This document shows, in pieces, positions 1-11,836 of a stretch of DNA of 64,000 nucleotides; positions within the stretch are counted from its first letter, which is position 1; each line of letters opens with the position of its first letter. The DNA is from Alectoria sarmentosa. Taxonomy: Eukaryota; Ascomycota; Lecanoromycetes; Lecanorales; Parmeliaceae. The notes under the pieces were generated by a model, which saw only the letters and a list, made by a program, of their open reading frames with translations, made no database searches and had not been told where the DNA came from. The translations under genes and the position numbers were made by a program. Location: contig WOGZ01000041.1 in assembly GCA_009733775.1 (NCBI GenBank), positions 1-64,000 on the forward strand. Reading direction: 5' to 3'.

Positions 1-1830
1 CGACGATTATAACGTTAATTTTTTATTAAATCACGTTATTTTTAAACGTTTAAAATAATAAAACATTATAATATCGACGATGTTATAAACGAACTTTTTA
101 CGATATATTGTTATTATTGTTATCGTTAGCTTTTTTCAATTGAAAATAATTATTAATTAAATGTTTTAAAGACATAAAATAAGTTATAAACATATTTTTT
201 CGATTTTTATAGCGTTGAAACATCGTTTTTTAAAAGAGAGAGATAGTGTTACGAGCGTATTTTATATTTTTAATAAAGTTAACTTTTTTTTAACATTATA
301 TTTTTTTAACATTATTTGATTAAGCTTAACGTGGCTTGATAAAAGCATTTATTTTTATATAAATATTTTATTTTTATATATATACTTTCTCTTTACTTAA
401 TTGTCTTATTTGATACACTTATATAATATAACTTTATATTAATTTTAATAATTACGTTTAAACTTTTTTTCTTTTTTATTTAATATTATTTAAATTAAAA
501 TTATTATAAATAGTATAAATTAATAAAAAATAAAGTTGAAGTTACGTTATAAGTTTACATTTACATTTATATCTCATCACATTATTTTTATAAATAAGTT
601 TCGCGCATAAAATTTTGTTAATAAATCGTTCAAAAACGTGTTTTTAATATAATTTAATCGTTTAATACGTTATATATAAAAAATGCAAATATAAAACTTT
701 ATCGTAATTTAGTTATTTTTTTATTATTTTACATTTAAAAATTTTGTTAAATTTTTTTTAAACGAAGAAAAATGTTGCTCGTTTTTTAACATTTTTTAAT
801 ATAAAATGCATTATAAAATGTTGAAATTTGAATTTAATATCTTTTATTATTATTTTGATGCGAAGTTACGAAATTGCGAAGTTTTGAAATTTTTATATAT
901 AAATAAATTATTCGAGCGTATAAAGATTTTTCTTAATTATCGAATTGAATTTAATACATTATTCGTTTTATAATTACTTTTTATATACGAAAGTTTTCAA
1001 ATTATATAATTTTTTCAAGATTTAATATTACGATATTTTTTTAATAATTATAATTATTATATTTAATGCGTTAATAAAAATATGCGAAATAAAAAGTTAC
1101 GTATATATATATATAAAATGCGTATATATATTAAAAAGTTACGTATAAATATTAATATTTTCTAATAAAATTAATATTTTCTAATAAAATTAATATTTTT
1201 TTAATATTACTTTTTTTTAACGTTATTCGATTAAATTCAACGTATTTTAAAAAATATATTTACATTTATTTAAATGCTTTTTTTTATATATATATACGAT
1301 TTTTTTTTCTTACTTAGTTATTTTATTTAATATATTTATATAATTTAATTATATATTAATTTAATAATAACGATAATATAAAAATAAATGTTTATAATTA
1401 TACGAAAGTAATAATTAAATATTACGATATTATTATATATATAAAAATAGCGAAATTGTATTTAATTTTTCTTAAATTATAAATAATGAATTTATTAATA
1501 TTAATAAATAACACACTTTTAAATTAAGTATAATAAACGTATTTTTATTAATAATTAAAAAAGTTTATTAATTAATTAAACATCGTTATTAAAAAATGAT
1601 TAAAAAATTCGTTATTAAACGATTCAAGATTATTTAATATCTTTAATTTATAAAAAGAGATTTAAAAAAACTTGCTTTATTATAGTCTTATTATTATCAA
1701 AGATCTTCGCGAAAATCTCCGCGGGGCGCTAACCCGATTTGAGGGTGGGGGTTCACGCCAAATAGATATGGGCCTCTACGTGTAATAAACTTGGGCATAT
1801 ACGTGTAGTAGACACGGGGTGTACGCGGAG
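1..1830 (+). mobile_element. RIP-degraded MULE-type DNA transposon, right part (cut by window edge)
   Basis: The stretch up to about 1720 is extremely AT-rich with stop codons in all frames, as expected of RIP. A degenerate reading frame around 750-850 keeps the C-terminal landmarks of fungal Hop-like Mutator transposases: a Cys-containing stretch followed by the codons for KMLKFE at 815-832, which recur at 11066-11083 in the better-preserved element. The sequence from about 1530 to 1740 aligns by eye with 11630-11850. The right end (about 1765-1830) carries imperfect ~21-bp units of the type TACGTGTAATAAACTTGGG, like the iterated terminal repeat of the second element. The left half lies outside the window. 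The family assignment is inferred from this partial decoding. Confidence 0.6.
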
Positions 1831-2085
1831 GACCAGGCTTTAATTATCGTTGCTAAATCTCCCCAATGGTTTTGCAAAGAGGAGTAGTAATTTGCTCAAT
1901 CACCTCTCCACTGATCCGAGCCGTATCAAAGCCATCTCCTCAAAAGAGTGAATATCCCTATTCTCCTATTACTCGCCATCATGGTTCGTGTCTTCACCAG
2001 TCTGCTCTACCGTGAGTCGCCGCCTGCATCAAGGTGAAGCTTCGAGTCTATTTATGATGTCGAAAATTGTTCATAATTGGCTCCA

Positions 2086-3573
2086 TCATGCGCTGTCTGC
2101 TGCTGTGCTGTCTCTTCGCCGGTCTATAACGGCCTCCTTCATAAATGGACTGCGAGATCTGATCTCTTTGCCCCATTTGAGAACCGCAAACGGAGTGGCA
2201 ACGAGGGCCAGAGACACGAATGCGAGAAGTGAGCTAGCCCATTGGAATCCGAGGTCCGTGTAGATGGCTGTCGCGGCAAAAGGGAGAAAGGCGATGGAGG
2301 TGTTCTCGACTAAGCCAACGGCCCCAAGAGCGCTCGCCGCATACTTGCTGTATGCATCTATAAGATAATTTGCAATGCTCACTACGACAGCGGTAGTCCC
2401 GAAACCCACCATAGCCAAGCCGACGGTGGGTACAATCCAACATATGGCGGAGTATGATGTCCATCCGTATACAAACATCCCACCAGTGACGCCAAAGAAT
2501 CCTCCAATGACCGATGGATACAGCCTAGCCTCAGGGATAGGTGTGCCTGGTGTTTCGGTATTTCGGGCAGCAGAAGCGTAGTACCAGCGATTGGTGAACA
2601 CGCAAAATCCACAGCCAAGGATTTCCCCAATGACAATAGCAACTTGAACGTATCCGGCTTGTACGGCGTCCCAACCGTAAAGCTCTCCATACACCTGCTC
2701 GACAGATTGAGTGAATAAGTAAATCGTTCCAAGGCTAAAGGCAGCCCAAAGAGTAGCAACAAAGACCACCGGTTCCGTACACAACATGTACAGAGGCCGT
2801 TGCACGCTCTTGACGATGACCTGATACAATGGTGTATGTTCAAGTTCCTCTGCCGTATACGCCTTCTTTCCCTCGTGGCGCAGTCGTTTGGCCTTGATTA
2901 GCAAAATGACAGAACCGCGGCTCTCGGGAAGACCGATGATGAAGATAGGGAGAAAGGCACCGGTCCATATTAATTCAATGTAACCAATCCAACGCCAAGA
3001 GAGGAATTGGAGTATAGAAGAACCAATCACTGGGCCCAAACTTGTCGCAGCTAGATATGTCGCAACGTAAAGACTTATCGGCACACTTCTGGCTCGATTT
3101 CCGTCTAAAACGTTCGATATGATACTAGCGGAGGCATTGCTTAGGAGCTGAACACAACCGCCGCTGAAGAACCGAACCACGATAAGTGTTGTAAAGTTCT
3201 GAGCCAGGCCGATTGGGACCAGAAAGCAGACGAAGAGAAAATAGGTGACAAGAAACACGGTTCGAATTCCGAAATCCTCCATAACAGGGAACAAGACAAG
3301 TGGGAACAGCGCGCCCCCTATTCCCCAGGACGTGATTGGCCAGTAGGAATTAGGGAACGTCGCATCGGAGATGTGAAATTCTTCATTGATGGCCTTGTGG
3401 GCAACCGACATGATAGTTCCATTCATAGACGAGACAAAGCTCGCAGAAAGACCAAGTCCAATTGCCCACCATTTCTTCCGTAGAGGCCAATTGAATGGAT
3501 CTTGTGGATCATTTGGTCCATCCCAAGTGACAACCAGAGTGTCTGAGTCAAGGCAAGGATCTACGTTCCACAA
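2086..3573 (-). CDS. MFS transporter, DHA1-like drug:H+ antiporter family
   Basis: The product (495 aa as one exon) is a multi-pass plasma-membrane transporter of the major facilitator superfamily. After a hydrophilic start it has the fungal DHA1 signature WDGPNDPQDPFNWP, then about 12 hydrophobic segments, a long central loop between TM6 and TM7 (around KAKRLRHEGKKAYTAEELEH) and a charged C-terminus. It resembles FLR1/TPO-type multidrug or polyamine exporters; the substrate cannot be read from sequence. The annotated ATG (3573) gives a short N-terminus. An upstream ATG at about 3675 (MEELKPIQQPTQGSS) could be spliced in: a branch-site-like GACTAAT and a TAG acceptor lie just upstream of the coding sequence at about 3561, but the donor would be a weak GTTGGT. 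The gene sits in a normal-GC island between two RIP-mutated blocks and has no disabling mutation in what I read. Confidence 0.85.
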   Translation of the reverse strand: MWNVDPCLDSDTLVVTWDGPNDPQDPFNWPLRKKWWAIGLGLSASFVSSMNGTIMSVAHKAINEEFHISDATFPNSYWPITSWGIGGALFPLVLFPVMEDFGIRTVFLVTYFLFVCFLVPIGLAQNFTTLIVVRFFSGGCVQLLSNASASIISNVLDGNRARSVPISLYVATYLAATSLGPVIGSSILQFLSWRWIGYIELIWTGAFLPIFIIGLPESRGSVILLIKAKRLRHEGKKAYTAEELEHTPLYQVIVKSVQRPLYMLCTEPVVFVATLWAAFSLGTIYLFTQSVEQVYGELYGWDAVQAGYVQVAIVIGEILGCGFCVFTNRWYYASAARNTETPGTPIPEARLYPSVIGGFFGVTGGMFVYGWTSYSAICWIVPTVGLAMVGFGTTAVVVSIANYLIDAYSKYAASALGAVGLVENTSIAFLPFAATAIYTDLGFQWASSLLAFVSLALVATPFAVLKWGKEIRSRSPFMKEAVIDRRRDSTAADSA

Positions 3574-4066
3574 TTAGTCGGGACCAGTTCAAGAGCTCTT
3601 AGGCATTTGTAGACCAACATTCGGTAGAAGAGCCCTGTGTGGGCTGCTGAATTGGTTTGAGCTCTTCCATTACGATCACCTGTTCTCGCTCCAATATCTC
3701 GATGCGAATAGTGTGGGCCTTGCACAATAAAGGCAGTGGTGGCGGCGGCGACGATGGCGAAGTTCACCTGCCAAGAAAAACAGAGGGTTGGAAAACTGTA
3801 TGAAACTTGCTGTAAGGTCGTCCGGGGTTGATCAGTCGATGCAGGTGACACGCTCAATCAATGGATCAATGGACGGCGGAGGTGGAACGAGTGAGAAGGA
3901 GGAGAGGTAGAGCAGCGGCAGCAGGTCTGTCACAAACCTGGCCACGCAATGCAATCACCCGTCAGAGTCGTAATCGCCGAAGAGCATGAGAACGTAAATG
4001 GGAAAGCCTCTGAGGTCTTTCTTTTGAGAACCCCTTTCAAACAATTTAGCGCCTTACCGCATTAGG
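3574..4066. other. 5' flank of the MFS gene; normal-GC intergenic DNA
   Basis: About 490 bp of ordinary base composition upstream of the MFS start, ending at the terminal repeat of the next AT-rich element. It may hold a small first coding exon of the transporter (about 3620-3675 on the minus strand). I see no other gene. Confidence 0.5.
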
Positions 4067-4100
4067 GAGGTTTAGCAACTTTCTCACAAAGATTTTACAC
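4067..4100 (+). repeat. left terminal inverted repeat of the 4067-6516 element
   Basis: Pairs with 6484-6516 in inverted orientation. The mismatches are mostly A/G or C/T transitions, plus a one-base gap, consistent with RIP after insertion. Confidence 0.65.
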
Positions 4101-4574
4101 ATATTTTACACAACATCAATAACTCTATATTTTGGCCGCTAACTCAATTTGACAATATATTAAATATAGCGAAGCTAATCGAAAATCTCTCAATCGCATT
4201 TTTATTTCATTTTTTATATTTATTTTATTATATTTATATATTATAAATTTTATAAATAAAAAAAATATTATTATTTTAATTTTTATAATAATGTTATTAA
4301 AAAATTAAAATTACAATCGATATTATATCGCATTACAAATACGTTTCTTATATAAAATATAATCAAATCGAATTTAATATTAATATATAATTTTCGAAAC
4401 GATTACGAAAATTTATACGTTTTATAAAAAAACGTTAAAATTATTTTAAAAATATGAAATATCGAAAGCGTATATAAATTATTTAAAAGTTTACATTATA
4501 TTTATTATTAATTAAATTATTATAATTTTAATTATTATTTAAATTTACGAGTTTTTTTAAACAATTAAAATTAT

Positions 4575-4576
4575 AT

Positions 4577-4619
<43 letters not shown>

Positions 4620-4622
4620 TTA
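4575..4622. repeat. (ATTT)n microsatellite
   Basis: About twelve perfect tandem copies of ATTT inside the AT-rich element. A shorter run of the same unit occurs near 4890-4910. Confidence 0.95.
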
Positions 4623-6483
4623 TATTAAATTATATATTTTTTATTATATTAAATTACATATTTTAATATTTAATTAAACGCTATAATTTAATATTTTATT
4701 ATTATTTAACGTTTATTTCAATCGAATTCGATTATACGAATATATTATTAAATAATTTAATAAATATAAAAGTCGAAATATCGTTTAAATTTTTTAAATA
4801 AAACTTTGCGAAAAATTGCACGACGAAAAAAGAAATAATATTTGATATTTAATATATTAAAAACTTTACGATATAATATAAAAAAAGTTATTTATTTATT
4901 TATTTATTTATAATTAACGTTAATTTTAATTTTGACGAAAAAATTATAATAAATATTAAAATATTTAAAGAATTTAAATTATTTAAAAACTCGATCGCAT
5001 TTTTAAAGATAACTTAAATAATATTATTTTTAAAAAATGAATTTTACATTTATTAACATAATATTATATTCTTTTATAAAAATACGTTTTTAAATTAAAT
5101 TTATAACTTATTAAAAAAGTATTAAATATTAAAGTTATAATAAAATACGATTTTGAACGAATTTAAATTAAAGTTTTAATATTTCAAAATAATAATTAAA
5201 GATAAATATTTAATTTATAAAAGATTTTTATTAAATAATTATATTATTAATAAATTATTACACTTATTTTTAAAATAGCGAAAATACAATTTAATTTAAA
5301 ATATAATTTTTATTAATATATTAACATTTTTATATGATTATATAATGTTTTAAAGTCGTAAATAATTAAATTCTTTACGTTCATTATTGTTATTTTTAAA
5401 TTATATCGTTATTATAATTGAATTTTTGAAAAAGTGTATATAAAATTAAACGCTTTCGTGATTTTACTTTTTTTACTTTTTAATATTTAAAGTGTAATTG
5501 CGTATAAAATAATTAATATAATTGTTTTTAATTCGTTTAAAACGTTATAAACAGTTTTTTCATTTAAAATAATATTCTTTTTAACGTTTTATAATTCGTC
5601 GATAATTTTTTTCGTATTTATAAACTTTTACGAAAAATTTTTTACGTATATATTTAAACTTATAAACGTATTTTTAATAATAATAAAAAAGCTCATTTTT
5701 TAATTAATTAAAAAACTTTGTAATGCGAAATTGAAATATTTTTAAATATTAAAATATAAAACTTTTATAAAATTATAATTATTTTTTCGATCGCTTAACT
5801 TATATTTTCGAAATAAATTATATATATTTAAATTTTAATATCTTCATTTTCGATAAAACTTTTTATAAAGTTTTATAAATTGTTTATATATATTATATAT
5901 TATTTATAATATTTTTTTTAAGTTTTTTTCTTCGTCGTCTTTTATTATCTTTAAAGCATTAATTAATAAATTAATAATAAACGACTTTAATATTTTATTA
6001 AAATAAATTTAATACTCGCGTAAATTATTTATATTATATTTTATTATTTTTAGCGAATAAATACGAAATATATAAAAATTAATTTTTAATAAATTATCGA
6101 ATAATATATATAATATAAAAATTATCGAAATATTTTAACGACTTTAAACGATATTAAATTCTTTCTTTTAATTTTAAATTAAATTTATTTCTTTATACGT
6201 TTATATTTAATTTTTCTATAATTTTAATATCAAAAATATTTTTTCGTTTAAAACTCATTATTTGAGCTATAAAAATTAAGTAAATAATAAATAAATCGAT
6301 TATATATTTATTGAATATTTTTTGATAATCTTTTAATTAAATTATTATTTCAACGTTTAAAAAAAAGAAATTTTAAAAAAACGATATATGTTTAATAAAA
6401 ATTAATTTTAATAACATAAGCGATTTACAATGCTAAAGATAACGATTTGTAATCATATCACATATTTATTGCCTATTTGAATA

Positions 6484-6516
6484 GTGTAAATCCTTGTGAA
6501 AAAGTTGCCAAACCTC
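6484..6516 (-). repeat. right terminal inverted repeat of the 4067-6516 element
   Basis: Reverse complement of the 4067-4100 repeat with a few transitions. It lies just inside the return to normal base composition before the dehydrogenase gene. Confidence 0.65.
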
Positions 6517-6560
6517 TTTATTGAAGTTGAAAAGCACCCTGTTTATGGTAATGGTATCGG

Positions 6561-6650
6561 CAATTTTTTGCTTCAGGACAAAGTAAAATTACGAAAGAGG
6601 CGAATGTACAGATTAGGTAGGAGGCCGGAAGTAGTTAATCAAGATCAAAC
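6561..6650 (+). repeat. ~90-bp direct repeat, copy A (downstream of the ADH gene)
   Basis: Roughly 75-80% identical by eye to 9021-9110 in the same orientation, sharing the core GATTAGGTAGGAGGCCG versus AATTAGGTAGGAGGCCG. The two copies bracket the alcohol dehydrogenase gene about 2.4 kb apart. Copy A lies in the probable 3' flank of the gene. Its origin is unknown. Confidence 0.6.
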
Positions 6651-6748
6651 GAGGGAGTAATAGTGATAGGCTACATCGCAACACTTGTTTCTTAGACTAT
6701 CGATCTATTTCATTTCCCATTCTTCGTCAAACGCCGCAGCTCTCTCAT

Positions 6749-7911
6749 TCAAGCCCCAAATGCTTCGTCGTAAGCCACCAGACAGGACCTGTAGCGCACG
6801 CTGCTATTCTCTAGCTCCTGTATAGCCTTCTGGATGCCTTCTTTCGATATTGGGATCTCCTTTACCCATGACTTGATGCCCTTGGCGGCCGCCAGGTCGA
6901 GCATCTCGAGCACCTCGCGTCGGCTACCCAAATTCGTAGCGCCGATGAAGCAGCTGTTCGTGATGAAGTCGAAAGTGGAGACCTTCAGGCCGTCGCCGCC
7001 GGGTAGGCCAACCAAGTTGAAGCGTCCGTGGACGTCCAGAAGGCTCAGGTATTGTGACAACTGGAAGTCGTCAAATGAGCTGGCCGTGCTGATAATGAGA
7101 TTGAACGTCAATTTGTGCGGCTCGTTCCAGCCTTCCTCGCTCGTGGCGAGGAATCCATTGGCACCCATTTGTCTCGCATCGGCCTCTTTTGCGCGGGACC
7201 GCGAGATGGCCCAGACCTCGGCGCCGAGAGCCTTTGCAAACATGACAGCGTAGTGACCCAGACCGCCGATACCTATGATGCCGACCTTCGTGCCGGGCCC
7301 CGCGCCGAAGCGTCTTAGCGGACTGAACACAGTAACGCCGGCACACATCATTGGGGCCGCATCGCTGCTGGCCATACTGTCTGGGATAGGGTACACCCTA
7401 AGGATACGGACAGTCAAGAATCAGTGACCAAAACTTCGATCTCCAATTCACCCTGAGTCACCAGGTATCGGACATACCAGTATTCATGAATACGCGCGTG
7501 GGACGAGTATCCGCCCTGGGTCGTGCAATTGGTTCCGGGATACGGCGCACCATAGGCGTTGACCTGATCCTTGCAGTACGTCTCGTTGTTGTTCTTGCAA
7601 TGACGGCAGTCTAGACAGGAGTATACCTGCGCACCAACACCAACACGCTGACCGACTTTTGCGAGCGTCACTTTGGGACCCACGCGGAGCACCTTCCCAA
7701 TGACCTCGTGGCCAACAGTCAGCGGGTAAGGTACCTCGCCCCAATCTCCACGAACGGTGTGCACGTCACTAGCGCACACGCCGCAACATTCGATCTTGAT
7801 ATCGACATCGTTATCACCAAACGGACGCGGCTTCCAAGAACCTCTCTCAAATTCAAGCCACTTTTCAGCGCTAGGCGCCTGGAAACCGCAAAAGTTATCG
7901 GGATAAGTCAT
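6749..7911 (-). CDS. NADP-dependent zinc alcohol dehydrogenase (cinnamyl-alcohol-dehydrogenase/ADH6 type)
   Basis: Medium-chain dehydrogenase/reductase predicted to interconvert aldehydes and alcohols with NADP(H) in the cytosol. Two exons, 7911-7478 and 7397-6749, with an 80-bp intron (GTATGT..TTAG); the join restores HEYWVYPIPDS and gives 360 aa, the family's usual length. Visible features are the catalytic-zinc region GVCASDVHTVRGDWG with the following GHEVIGKV, the four-cysteine structural zinc loop (CLDCRHCKNNNETYC), and the Rossmann motif GIGGLGHYAVMFAKALGAEV. An ATG at 7941 would add ten residues (MFATPPPPFL); I prefer 7911 because relatives begin close to the TYP-x-F-x-GF segment. It is isolated between transposon remains and flanked by a direct repeat, so it may be an accessory metabolic gene. 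Its physiological substrate is unknown. Confidence 0.9.
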
Positions 7912-7941
7912 GAGGAATGGCGGTGGAGGAGTAGCAAACAA

Positions 7942-9250
7942 ATCAGCTTTTTAGCTTCAGACGACCAAGGAGAGTAGAAAATCGCTTGGGAACGAGAACT
8001 CGCCAAAGGGTTACCATCTGACGTCTAGTTCTTATACTAAAGAAATCCACTCCTTCGGGGGCAATCCACGTGGTTTGCAGGCCAGTGCATGTCAAGTACC
8101 TCGGTAAATGACTCATTAACAAAAGACTGGATTAAGTCGTTCATCGACATGCAAGAATTTGTAAGGTTTCGAATTTTTGCATGTATTTAGCAAGGCTGAC
8201 TAAATCCAAAAACCTCTTCAGGCGACTCGCAGCTGCCATGAGCACCACGTCATGCGATCTTCTGCTTCATCGTCTTGTCCTTCCTCAAAGAGCAACCGAG
8301 GTTTTGATACCCTATTGTGGTAATATCCCAAATTTGGAAGATAGCACAGTGTCACAGTTTGTTGTACTGGCCGCTCTGGCCATACAAAGCCAATTTAGTC
8401 CTGCGGAAAACGGTGGCGTGGCCTTAAGCTAACACGTCAGCTTACTCTGAAGACTTCTCCGTTTTCCTTTTTCTCCTCTTAATTGTCTTCTTACTCGGAA
8501 TTCAGAATGTATGTACAGACACATCATCCAATTGCTCGGGAGTGTATTTTTGGAGCATGTCCTAGCGATCCTCCGATGCAATGCGGTCTGGCGCATCACT
8601 CATACCTTTGCAGGCGGTTACATCATCATTTTCATTCAATCTCAGTGCGCAGCTCATGTGCTATAATGACAGATCCAAAAGTCCCACCTTGTAATGCTCG
8701 ATCTCAAGGGATCCCTGAAGCATGTGGTCTGTGATGAGGTAGGTGCAGCGCGACCGCGGGGTAGCTCGAAGTAATTCTGGGATCAAGACATGGCTGGTGG
8801 CGAGGAGGCGGGGCTTGCGCGCGATACCAATGGAGAGACGAAGTGCGTGAGGAGTTTGCAGATGTAGGTAATTAGTCCAGGAAAAAGAAGAGCGAAAGGA
8901 GTAGAGAGATAGCGAATGTCAGCAACGAAGACACTGGTTTGATGGTGGGCAGTTCAAAAGAGTGCGGGAGAATTGCGAACAATGGCTTTGCTGATGTCAA
9001 TCGTGAGGTTGGTGTCAACGACATTTTGCTTCCAACGCAAAGGGGAATTACTAAAGAGGCAATGTTACGAATTAGGTAGGAGGCCGAAAGTAGTTGATTA
9101 AGATCAAATAAGAGATAGCTTTCCCGATTCCCTATGAGTACTGGCTTTTGCAATACCGTCGGCGGGAGCGCCCGTTTGGCAGCCCGAGGGCCGGTGACAA
9201 AAGTCCCTGCTACCGCGTTGCCTCAGTCCTCAAATATTCCCTTAACCGTA
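7942..9250. other. normal-GC intergenic stretch upstream of ADH; no recognisable gene
   Basis: About 1.3 kb of ordinary composition. Short open frames occur (for example 8181-8432 and 8483-8734 on the plus strand) but they have no recognisable domain, no convincing codon use and no splice continuation. It contains copy B of the direct repeat and probably the ADH promoter. I see no RNA gene. Confidence 0.5.
9021..9110 (+). repeat. ~90-bp direct repeat, copy B (upstream of the ADH gene)
   Basis: Partner of 6561-6650, same orientation. Differences include several C/T and G/A changes and a few single-base gaps. It ends about 140 bp before the outermost terminal repeat of the MULE-type element. 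Confidence 0.6.
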
Positions 9251-9391
9251 TTCGATTTAAATAATACTTTATTTAAATATAGGCTGGCACTACGCGTATA
9301 CCCCCTGTCTGATAGGCGTATACCCCCATGTTTGTTAGGCGTATATCCCCCCAGATTCAGTTAGCTGATATCAAAACGTTAACTCGATCGG
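9251..9391 (+). repeat. left terminal inverted repeat of the MULE-type element, with three ~21-bp sub-repeats
   Basis: The best-preserved part contains GGCGTATACCCCC-type units starting near 9293, 9314 and 9338, followed by CAAAACGTTAACTCGATCGG. The reverse complement of 11837-11936 has the same order of units with C-to-T and G-to-A changes. Weaker similarity extends outwards to about 9251. Confidence 0.75.
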
Positions 9392-9639
9392 ATATAAACC
9401 CCGCACGTAACCGAAGTAGGGCCGAAAATCTTCAAGATCTCGCGTTTCATAAAACACTCACTATTTACATCCTTTTTTTATATATCAAATCAATGATAAT
9501 AACCTTAAATTCATCTTTTAACGATTAAACGAATATCGATCTTGATGTTTTTATTTTACGTATACAATAACATATAAATTCTCAAAATTATATTGTCGTC
9601 AAAAGTCTTATAAAACGTTTTAAAAAAAATGAAATTATC

Positions 9640-11300
9640 AAAAAAACGTGAATTCGCTGCGATCGCGGTGAAAAGAAAAAAAAAACAATAAGAATATAAA
9701 TAAACGAATCACTTTTAATTGATTAATTAATTATTTTTTTAATGTCATTACTCAGCGTATTAAAATAAACGAAATTTAAACAAATTAAAGTCTTATAATG
9801 ATGAATTTTATATACAATCACGATTATATTTTATTTGAATCTCATTTAATAATACGAAAAATCGTTATAATTCAAAAAGTTTAGAATATTATTATCAATT
9901 AAACATATTTCGAAATTTATTTAAAGCAGATTATATCTTTTTTACGTCTTAACATCGATGAAAAAGATTCGATAATTAAATTATAAAACGTTTATAATGT
10001 TAAAAAAAAGATCAAAAACGAAACGCTTAAATTAATAACTGCGACATAAATTTTGATATAACAATTACACAATCGAAAAGTCTAGTTTGTGTATATAATT
10101 AAAGATTTAATCACATAAAAGATAAAGTTTTTATTCTTTTATCGAAAATCGTTTTAAAAGATTTTAAAACTCAATTACGAGGTGTTAATATTAAACGCGA
10201 TATATAAAATAAACAAATATAAGCTTTCTCTCTTTATAATTATTAAAATCACGATTCTCAATATCTTTTTTTATATAAGTTTTATCTTTATAAAATCGAA
10301 ATATATTTCGAATTATGTGTGAGTTATGAAACAACTTAAAGCGCTATATAACGAACTCGATATTCTTTATTTAAAAGTGTTATTAACGAACGCTCAAAAA
10401 GTCTTAATTAATGTATATATAATTATCTTTTTAAACGCAGCGCATATGCTTTATATTTAATATGTGAAAAATAATATTATTACGAATTACAACAAATATT
10501 TTGATGATTAGAAGAAATTCAACACTTTCAAAAAAAAATTAATTATATCATATACGCAAAAATAAAGAAGGAATTTGATTACGAATAAAATGTTTTATAT
10601 GAGAATTATATAAACGAATTTTCGTTTACTATCAACTACATCGCCGATTATTTAATTATTCAAAAAAAGAAATTCGTGATCTTTTGAATTAATCAAAACT
10701 TATATTTTAATAACCGCGCGATTTCACGAAGGGAATCAAATAATGAGAATTTGAAAAAGGAATTAAATGAGTTATTTATTGATAACTTAAAAATCGTATA
10801 TAAGATTATCGATAAAATGTTTATAAATGAATGTTAATTATATAAAATCAAGCATAATGAAATCAAAATGCGTTTTTTTAAACATTTTAAAAAGTTTATT
10901 TTTTAAGATCTTTACATCAAAGTTTCGTTATTTGTTTTTATATAAATGCTATCGCATTATATAAAGATTGTTAATCACGATATGCGATCGTGTATTAAAC
11001 ACTTTATCATTATTATAAAATTATCGTATGCGTATATTATAAAGTAACGAATGTAAGAGGCAATTAAAATGTTGAAATTTGAAGACATTCATTTTTATTA
11101 ACGACTTGATAAAGACGATAACACGCATATTTATGTTAACGCGTAAAATAATAACATAATTGTTAATAAGCTTTTATGTATTAACGAACCCGTTATAATC
11201 AAGTCTTTAAATCGATTTTTAAAAGCGAAAAACAAAAAAAAACGTATTTTTTAATAAACTTTTAAGAAATTTATTTAACGCGAATTATTTAAATTTAAAT
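9640..11300 (+). pseudogene. MULE (Hop-like) transposase, destroyed by RIP
   Basis: Read as a broken frame, with at least one frameshift near the A-run at 10530, this matches the layout of fungal Mutator transposases. An N-terminal FAR1/WRKY-GCM-type zinc-finger region ends in an NHDY motif near 9815-9826. The MULE core reads MKQLKALYNELD at 10326-10361, followed by NAAHMLYI and NNIITNYNKYFDD. A C-terminal segment with the degraded Cys/His knuckle leads into MLKFEDIH at 11069-11092. At least ten in-frame stops are present and most fall where Gln or Trp is likely. No functional protein can be made. Confidence 0.7.
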
Positions 11301-11836
11301 ATATATTACGATAACAACGATATTAGAAAATAATCATCACGATCAATTAAGTGATTAATTAAAAAAATATAATTATTATTAATGAATTCTTTAAAATTAC
11401 GAACGTTATTATTATAAGAGAAGAAAATGTTATACGAGATATTATATAAAAAGTGAGTATACGAATTATATAACAATCATCACGATAACGAGATAAAAGA
11501 TTTACGATTATACGAAGAAAGCGATAGCGAGGTATTACAATATCGATATATATGAAAAATAACGAGATTATATTTAATTCTTTTTAATTATAAGAGATTA
11601 TCTGATAAATAATGCACATTTGAATACGATAAACGTATTTTTAATAATAATCAAAGAAGCTCGTTAATTAATTAAATGCAATTATGAAAAAATGATTAAA
11701 AGATCTCGTTATTCGACGATTTAAAATCGTTTAATATCTTTATTTCATTTTATAAAAAGAGACTCGAAAAGACTTATTTTATTATTGCATTGTTATTATA
11801 AAACATCTCCGCGATTATTTTCGCGCGAAGCTTACT

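Larger units (their letters stand above)
4067..6516. mobile_element. RIP-degraded TIR element, ~2.45 kb, class unresolved
   Basis: An AT-rich block bounded by imperfect inverted repeats of about 34 bp. The left copy at 4067-4100 begins GAGGTTTAGCAACTTTCTCA; the right copy at 6484-6516, read on the minus strand, begins GAGGTTTGGCAACTTTTTCA. Base composition changes sharply at or near both ends, so the repeats probably mark the element's ends. The interior has dense stops and no legible transposase; partial frames on the minus strand were not convincing. It has no visible relation to the MULE-type termini at 1830 and 9251-11976. No clear target-site duplication was found. Confidence 0.6.

Noticed and set aside
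3561..3857. 98-codon minus-strand frame upstream of the MFS gene
   Set aside because: No domain and it ends inside the transporter's start region. At most a small part in another frame could be an upstream exon.
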